IMG/VR virus record: IMGVR_UViG_3300006802_000388
Coordinates: 1-28,922 of that record
Reading direction: 5' to 3' (one strand)
Origin: a virus
Length of the DNA: 28,922 bases
Within the stretch, counting starts at the first letter, position 1. The number at the start of each line of letters is the position of its first letter. Below are positions 26,887 through 28,922 of this stretch, piece by piece. A program made the translations under genes and the position numbers. The notes below the pieces were generated by a model that worked only from the letters and a program-made list of their open reading frames with translations, was not told where the DNA came from and did no database searches.

Positions 26887-27482
26887 ATATATTTGCACTA
26901 AATCTTAATCCAGAGATCGCCGCAAGTGAGCAATGCGATCAACATGTTATTAAGATGTCTTGTGAGTACGCTCAATTACTTTCCACCTGCCATCGTATTT
27001 GCGATGGTATGGTTTGGGAAGGCACCAGTGCTAAGACTGGTCGTAAGATCAAAAGATATATTCTTGAAGATGATGAGATGAATGAGAATTTATATCTTGC
27101 TTGTCACAACAATCATCCTTCTAACATCTGGGTTCGACAATCAGTAAATAACTATCAGTGGTTGTACAAACTCTGGGTCTCAACGTGTAAAGAATATTCG
27201 CGTCGCTATGATAAAGTTCATGCTTCTTTGATTAAATTGCAGCAGTATTTAATCAACCCTCCTGTAAATATTCCTAATGCTCCCTTCACACAACCCACTC
27301 CTGCCATGAAACAGTATCCGCATTGTATTGTTCCTGGCGATTCTGTGCAGAGTTACAAGAACTTCTACTGGGAAGACAAACGTAAGTTTGCTACCTGGAC
27401 CAACAGACCTAAACCAAAATGGTGGCAAGAATTCGAAGCAAAAACCGATATACATATGAATGATAAACTGGTACTAACATGA
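26883..27482 (+). CDS. Conserved phage/bacterial protein, pyrimidine-dimer-glycosylase-annotated family
   Basis: The N-terminus M-N-I-F-A-L-N-L-N-P-E-I-A-A-S-E-Q-C-D-Q-H-V-I-K-M matches a family seen in many tailed phages and proteobacteria (typical form: D-x-D-P-x-x-A-A-x-x-x-C-D-K-H-V). Later blocks also fit: N-H-P-S-N-I-W-V-R-Q-S (113-124 region), N-Y-Q-W-L, P-F-T-Q-P-T-P and the end W-T-N-R-P-K-P-K-W-W. Such proteins are sometimes labelled pyrimidine dimer DNA glycosylase, but I see no T4 DenV-like catalytic N-terminus, so the function should be treated as unknown. A promoter-like sequence lies just upstream. Confidence 0.6.
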   Translation: MNIFALNLNPEIAASEQCDQHVIKMSCEYAQLLSTCHRICDGMVWEGTSAKTGRKIKRYILEDDEMNENLYLACHNNHPSNIWVRQSVNNYQWLYKLWVSTCKEYSRRYDKVHASLIKLQQYLINPPVNIPNAPFTQPTPAMKQYPHCIVPGDSVQSYKNFYWEDKRKFATWTNRPKPKWWQEFEAKTDIHMNDKLVLT

Positions 27483-27697
27483 GTCTCGAACACAAACGCG
27501 GAATGATAACTGAAGAAATTTCGAAACATATGTCTGAAAACGGCAAACTTATTGCAATTGTTGTTAAAACCGAAAAAGGATATATGGTTGAACTTTACGA
27601 AAAAAGTAGGTATATTAGAACTGTTGATGTTACAACTCGCAGTCTTCAATATGCTGAAGACGCAGCAGAGAATTACGTATTAGGGTTTCCTGTATAA
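27479..27697 (+). CDS. Hypothetical protein (72 aa)
   Basis: The gene overlaps the previous one by 4 bp. The protein has a short N-terminal helix (M-I-T-E-E-I-S-K-H-M), then beta-like segments: I-A-I-V-V-K-T-E-K-G-Y-M-V-E-L-Y-E and R-Y-I-R-T-V-D-V-T-T, and an acidic end. The G-K-L-I-A-I-V and Y-M-V-E-L spacing suggests a small beta sheet with a helix. Its 3' end overlaps the leftward gene's 3' end by 25 bp. No family is recognised. Confidence 0.55.
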   Translation: MSLEHKRGMITEEISKHMSENGKLIAIVVKTEKGYMVELYEKSRYIRTVDVTTRSLQYAEDAAENYVLGFPV

Positions 27698-27936
27698 ATT
27701 CTCTGAAGCATAGTTTCGAATTGTTCTACTTTATTGAGTCTATCTGGCCAATAGATGTAGTCTTTCTCAGGATTCATTTTTAAGTTTGTGAGCAATGGTT
27801 GTATGGCATTAAATAGTTTCTCAAGTCTTTCGTTTGTAGAAACTGCTTCTTCAACCTTAATTGATGCTTGTTGTACTGCTTCGAGTTCTTCCTCATTTAC
27901 TGCGGTAAACCCGAAATCGAAGAAATCGTCAGACAT
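27673..27936 (-). CDS. Conserved marine-phage protein (87 aa) on the opposite strand
   Basis: The only convincing leftward gene. It starts M-S-D-D-F-F-D-F-G-F-T-A-V-N-E-E-E-L-E-A-V and includes M-N-P-E-K-D-Y-I-Y-W-P-D-R. This start and the NPEKDYIYWP block are strongly conserved in marine T4-like phages, which argues that the frame is real. The middle is helical, with heptad-like Glu/Leu spacing. It is preceded by AAGGATTAGAA (ribosome binding site) and a CATAAATA late-promoter-like element. The role is unknown; late expression suggests a virion or assembly protein (inference). Confidence 0.75.
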   Translation of the reverse strand: MSDDFFDFGFTAVNEEELEAVQQASIKVEEAVSTNERLEKLFNAIQPLLTNLKMNPEKDYIYWPDRLNKVEQFETMLQRIYTGNPNT

Positions 27937-27962
27937 TTCTAATCCTTGTTATTGAGTAGGTA

Positions 27963-27970
27963 TATTTATG
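27963..27970 (-). promoter_or_regulatory. T4-like late promoter element
   Basis: On the minus strand CATAAATA (27970 to 27963) lies 26 bases before the leftward gene's start, close to T4's late consensus TATAAATA. The leader would be about 20 bases and includes AAGGATT as ribosome binding site. It overlaps the ATG of the rightward dehydrogenase gene. Confidence 0.4.
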
Positions 27971-28735
27971 AAGATAGTGATTGCTGGTTATGGTGCTGTT
28001 GGTAAGGCGATTTATGAATGCCTTTACGAATCAGACGCAGAACTTTTTATTGATGATCCTGCGCTTGGGCATCATGTCGACACAGATGTTATGAAACCAG
28101 ACGCGGTTGTTGTTTGCGTTGCAACACCAATGAGAGAAGATGGTTCTTGTAATACTGACCACGTCGAAGAAGTGTTCATGAAATACAATGGTGTCAAGTA
28201 TTTAATTAAATCTGCTGTTAATCCTGTTTGGTTGAGTAAAGCAGTAAAATCATATAGAGGAAGTTACACTTATTCTCCTGAGTTTCTTCGAGGTAGTCAT
28301 GTACATGCTAATCCAACTCAAGAATTTCTTGACTCAGAGTTCGCTATCTATGGAGGAGATGACTGTCGTTGGTGGGACGAGTTGTTTAGACCACACCTAC
28401 CTAAACTCAAAGAAGTAAAATACTGCTCTCTCGACCAAGCAGCGTTCGCTAAATATGTTGAAAATTGTTTTCTCGCAACCAAAGTAACATTCTTCAACGA
28501 GATGTATAGAATTTATAATCAATGCGGGTTCGAAGGTTTTGATCAAATGGTTGATGCAATAACTGTCGATCCTCGCATCGGTCGTTCACACACTCAGGTT
28601 CCAGGACCAGACGGTAAGTTTGGATATGGTGGGCATTGTTTTCCAAAAGACATAGCAGCACTTCGGCACATTGCGAAAGAAAGTCCATTACTGGACGCAG
28701 TAACAGATATTAACGAAGAACATAGAAATGCCTAG
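27968..28735 (+). CDS. Short UDP-glucose/GDP-mannose dehydrogenase-family protein
   Basis: G7-Y-G-A-V-G12 is the NAD-binding loop. The core then follows the family: V-A-T-P-M-R-E-D-G-S (51-60), Y-S-P-E-F-L-R (102-108), A-K-Y-V-E-N (161-166; Lys and Asn catalytic), and G-Y-G-G-H-C224-F-P-K-D (219-228), with the catalytic Cys. This family oxidises NDP-sugars twice to NDP-uronic acids. At 255 aa it lacks the C-terminal UDP-binding domain of full-length enzymes (390-450 aa), so it may be a minimal phage form or bind a different sugar donor. It could supply an acidic sugar to the 7.6-20 kb glycan island (inference). It overlaps the next gene by 8 bp. Confidence 0.85.
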   Translation: MKIVIAGYGAVGKAIYECLYESDAELFIDDPALGHHVDTDVMKPDAVVVCVATPMREDGSCNTDHVEEVFMKYNGVKYLIKSAVNPVWLSKAVKSYRGSYTYSPEFLRGSHVHANPTQEFLDSEFAIYGGDDCRWWDELFRPHLPKLKEVKYCSLDQAAFAKYVENCFLATKVTFFNEMYRIYNQCGFEGFDQMVDAITVDPRIGRSHTQVPGPDGKFGYGGHCFPKDIAALRHIAKESPLLDAVTDINEEHRNA

Positions 28736-28922
28736 GAAAAAGAAAGCAACATTCGTTCCCAAGAAAAAGAAAACACTTATTCCCGAACCTAATTGGGACA
28801 AGTTAAGAAAGGCAAAGACAGAAGAAGAGAAACTTGCTGCTTTCAAAGCAGCAGAAGATTTCGCTCAATATGAAGCAGATCCTAAACTCGCTCTACATTG
28901 GTTAAAGAAGTGGATTCGTGAA
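28728..28922 (+). CDS. Conserved phage protein, 3' end beyond window
   Basis: The frame is open to the window end, with 65 codons visible. It begins M-P-R-K-K-K-A-T-F-V-P-K-K-K-K-T-L-I-P-E-P-N-W-D-K-L and continues K-T-E-E-E-K-L-A-A-F-K-A-A-E-D-F-A. The start resembles marine T4-like phage proteins (opening M-A-R-K-K-K-x-T-F-V-P-K-K) of unknown function. It is coupled to the dehydrogenase by an overlapping start (ATGCCTAG). The last visible residues are basic and Trp-rich. The product length is unknown. Confidence 0.65.
   Translation, partial: MPRKKKATFVPKKKKTLIPEPNWDKLRKAKTEEEKLAAFKAAEDFAQYEADPKLALHWLKKWIRE

Noticed and set aside
1-28922. CRISPR array, insertion sequence or integrase/attachment site
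   Set aside because: No regularly spaced repeats, transposase, integrase or terminal inverted repeats were seen.
1-28922. Bacterial chromosome or integrated prophage
   Set aside because: No host housekeeping genes; the metabolic genes are embedded among phage-type genes with uniform overlaps.

Overview
The window looks like part of the genome of a large tailed marine phage of the T4-like (myovirus) superfamily, not a bacterial chromosome. The reasons are dense gene packing with ATGA/TAATG-type overlaps, almost all genes on one strand, AT-rich composition and many very small genes. The gene set also fits: split class II ribonucleotide reductase (nrdJ), a DUF6433-type protein, an FmdB-like protein, PhoH, T4-type lysozyme, an overlapping spanin-like pair, ThyX, an MGME1-like PD-(D/E)XK nuclease and a three-tRNA cluster. 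No portal, capsid, tail or replisome genes are visible, so the taxon and host are inferred only from general resemblance.

Layout. 0-2.4 kb: the 3' end of a class 3 lipase-like gene, a small membrane protein, conserved phage proteins of unknown role, and a probable inner/outer spanin pair in overlapping frames. 2.4-5.0 kb: adenosylcobalamin-dependent ribonucleotide reductase interrupted by an in-frame TAA, a tiny Cys-rich zinc protein and a GIY-YIG nuclease. 5.0-7.6 kb: conserved T4-like core-neighbour genes (DUF6433, FmdB-like, PhoH), endolysin and small basic proteins.

7.6-20.7 kb is a long accessory island, apparently one transcription unit with touching or overlapping genes. It carries a GT-B-like glycosyltransferase, a radical SAM/SPASM enzyme, four GT25-like proteins sharing an E-H-D-A motif, four proteins of a second family sharing an R/K-x-R-x-D motif, two GT-A/GT8-like transferases, a GDPD-like hydrolase, a HAD phosphatase fused to a sugar nucleotidyltransferase, two methyltransferases and a cupin. 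Together these look like a phage-encoded system that makes and assembles a decorated glycan, either on the virion or on the host surface. A short UDP-sugar dehydrogenase-like gene at 28 kb could belong to the same chemistry.

20.7-23.5 kb: a nuclease followed by small early-type genes, driven by three copies of a repeated promoter block (TTTACT, 17-bp spacer, nAyAAT) that overlaps or abuts the upstream stop codon. 23.5-25.2 kb: a sigma70-like promoter, a possible tRNA relic, tRNA-Tyr, tRNA-Thr and tRNA-Pro, then a near-full-length isocitrate lyase 20 bp downstream of the last tRNA. This is a striking auxiliary metabolic gene that would feed isocitrate into the glyoxylate shunt. 25.2-28.9 kb: a structured intergenic RNA candidate, a tandemly duplicated small gene, thyX, small genes, one leftward gene with a late-promoter-like element, the dehydrogenase and a 3'-truncated gene at the edge.

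The leading candidates for something new are the isocitrate lyase, the EHDA/RxRxD glycosylation island, the repeated promoter cassette and the nrdJ stop codon.
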